Assembly: GCA_008016945.1 (NCBI GenBank)
Contig: SSGN01000010.1
Span: forward strand, 1-6,959
From: Flavobacteriales bacterium
Lineage (GTDB): Bacteria; Bacteroidota; Bacteroidia; Flavobacteriales; PHOS-HE28
Direction: 5' to 3'
Length of the DNA stretch: 6,959 nucleotides
This document shows positions 6,202 through 6,959 of this stretch, piece by piece. Under the pieces are notes generated by a model. The model saw only the letters and a list, made by a program, of their open reading frames with translations, was not told where the DNA came from and searched no databases. The translations under genes were made by a program, and so were the position numbers. The number at the start of each line of letters is the position of its first letter. Within the stretch, counting starts at the first letter, position 1.

Positions 6202-6959
6202 CTTCAAGCACCCATGTATCCTTGGTTCCGCCGCCCTGCGACGAATTCACCACCAACGAGCCGTCCTTCAGCGCCACGCGCGTCAGTCCTCCCGGTACCA
6301 GCTGGATGTCCCGTCCGCACAACAAGAAAGGACGCAGGTCGATATGCCGGGGCGCAATGCCGGCCTCGACGAATGTCGGGCAGGTCGACAACGCCAGCGT
6401 GGGCTGCGCAATGAAATCCGCCGGACTGGCCAGGATGCGCTGGCGGTACGCCTCGATTTCGTCCTTGCTGGCCGCCGGACCCACCAGCATGCCGTAACCG
6501 CCAGAGCCGTGGACTTCCTTGACGACCAGATCCTTGATGTTGGAGAGAACATGGCCGCATTCATCCGGCTTGCGCAGCTGCCACGTCGGCACGTTGTTGA
6601 GGAGGGGCTCTTCGCTGAGGTAGAAGCGGATCATGTCCGGCACATAGGGATAGATGGACTTGTCATCCGCCACCCCGGTCCCGACCGCGTTCGCAATCGC
6701 CACGCGCCCCGCCCGATAGACTGACATCAGTCCCGGAACCCCCAATACCGAGTCCTGCCGGAAGGCCAGCGGATCCAGAAAACTGTCGTCGATGCGACGA
6801 TAGATCACGTCCACACGACGCGGCCCCGACGTGGTCCGCAGGAAGACAAAGCCTTCCTTCACGAAAAGATCAGGCCCTTCCACCAACTCCACGCCCATCT
6901 GCTGGGCGAGGAAGGCATGCTCGAAATAGGCCGAGTTGTAACGACCGGGTGTCAGCACC
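6194..6959 (-). CDS. Circularly permuted ATP-grasp protein of the Anbu operon, C-terminal part
   Basis: The last 254 residues of a protein normally about 470-490 long; the start lies beyond the right edge. The first visible codon (GTG, 6958-6956) is inside the conserved [18 protein letters not shown] block, so it is not the start. This is the COG2308-type circularly permuted ATP-grasp family. In the visible residue count, recognisable blocks are [14 protein letters not shown] (45-58), [12 protein letters not shown] (90-101), [13 protein letters not shown] (145-157, glycine-rich ATP-binding loop with K147), IDLRPF (206-211), GGLTRVA (223-229) and [13 protein letters not shown] (237-249). ATP-grasp enzymes activate a carboxylate as acyl phosphate and join it to an amine; here the likely product is an amide or peptide bond, but the substrates are unknown. 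It is the furthest-upstream visible gene of the Anbu operon; its TAG is overlapped by the alpha-E start. The promoter must be upstream of the window or within its missing 5' part. Confidence 0.92.
   Translation of the reverse strand, partial: VLTPGRYNSAYFEHAFLAQQMGVELVEGPDLFVKEGFVFLRTTSGPRRVDVIYRRIDDSFLDPLAFRQDSVLGVPGLMSVYRAGRVAIANAVGTGVADDKSIYPYVPDMIRFYLSEEPLLNNVPTWQLRKPDECGHVLSNIKDLVVKEVHGSGGYGMLVGPAASKDEIEAYRQRILASPADFIAQPTLALSTCPTFVEAGIAPRHIDLRPFLLCGRDIQLVPGGLTRVALKDGSLVVNSSQGGGTKDTWVLEDA

Noticed and set aside
6202..6207. TTG start two codons before the chosen alpha-E ATG
   Set aside because: The family N-terminus is MLSR, matching the ATG at 6201; the TTG has no better ribosome site.

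Overview
This window looks like a chromosomal segment of a moderately GC-rich gammaproteobacterium of the Pseudomonadales/Oceanospirillales type. The basis is the argG ... pyrC-rnt neighbourhood, RNase T (a gammaproteobacterial enzyme) and a class II, E. coli-like PyrC. The genus cannot be fixed from the sequence alone. I see no tRNA, rRNA, CRISPR, insertion sequence or phage gene.

Left part, minus strand (1-1701): the N-terminal 118 codons of argininosuccinate synthase (argG, running off the left edge), preceded by a membrane-bound diguanylate cyclase with six predicted transmembrane segments, an intact GGEEF active site and an RxxD inhibitory site. A 22-bp palindrome lies between the two genes, next to a possible argG -10 element.

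Middle, plus strand (1702-3655): a 225-bp divergent intergenic region carries a bulged inverted repeat and a candidate pyrC promoter. It is followed by pyrC (dihydroorotase) and rnt (RNase T), which share a GTGA stop/start overlap and are probably co-transcribed. A perfect 15-bp inverted repeat ends this unit and also serves the convergent operon from the right.

Right part, minus strand (3675-6959): a compact four-gene operon. In transcription order it encodes a circularly permuted ATP-grasp ligase-like protein (5' part outside the window), an alpha-E protein, a transglutaminase-like protease and Anbu, a proteasome/HslV-like N-terminal threonine hydrolase. The first three genes overlap by a few bases and the last is 14 nt downstream. 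This is the conserved Anbu gene set, known from comparative genomics but with no firmly established substrate or pathway. An ATP-dependent amide ligase plus two amide-cleaving or amide-exchanging enzymes suggests a small peptide or peptide tag that is made, attached or removed, and turned over; that is inference. An unusual detail here is a run of eight glutamines at the very C-terminus of the transglutaminase-like protein.
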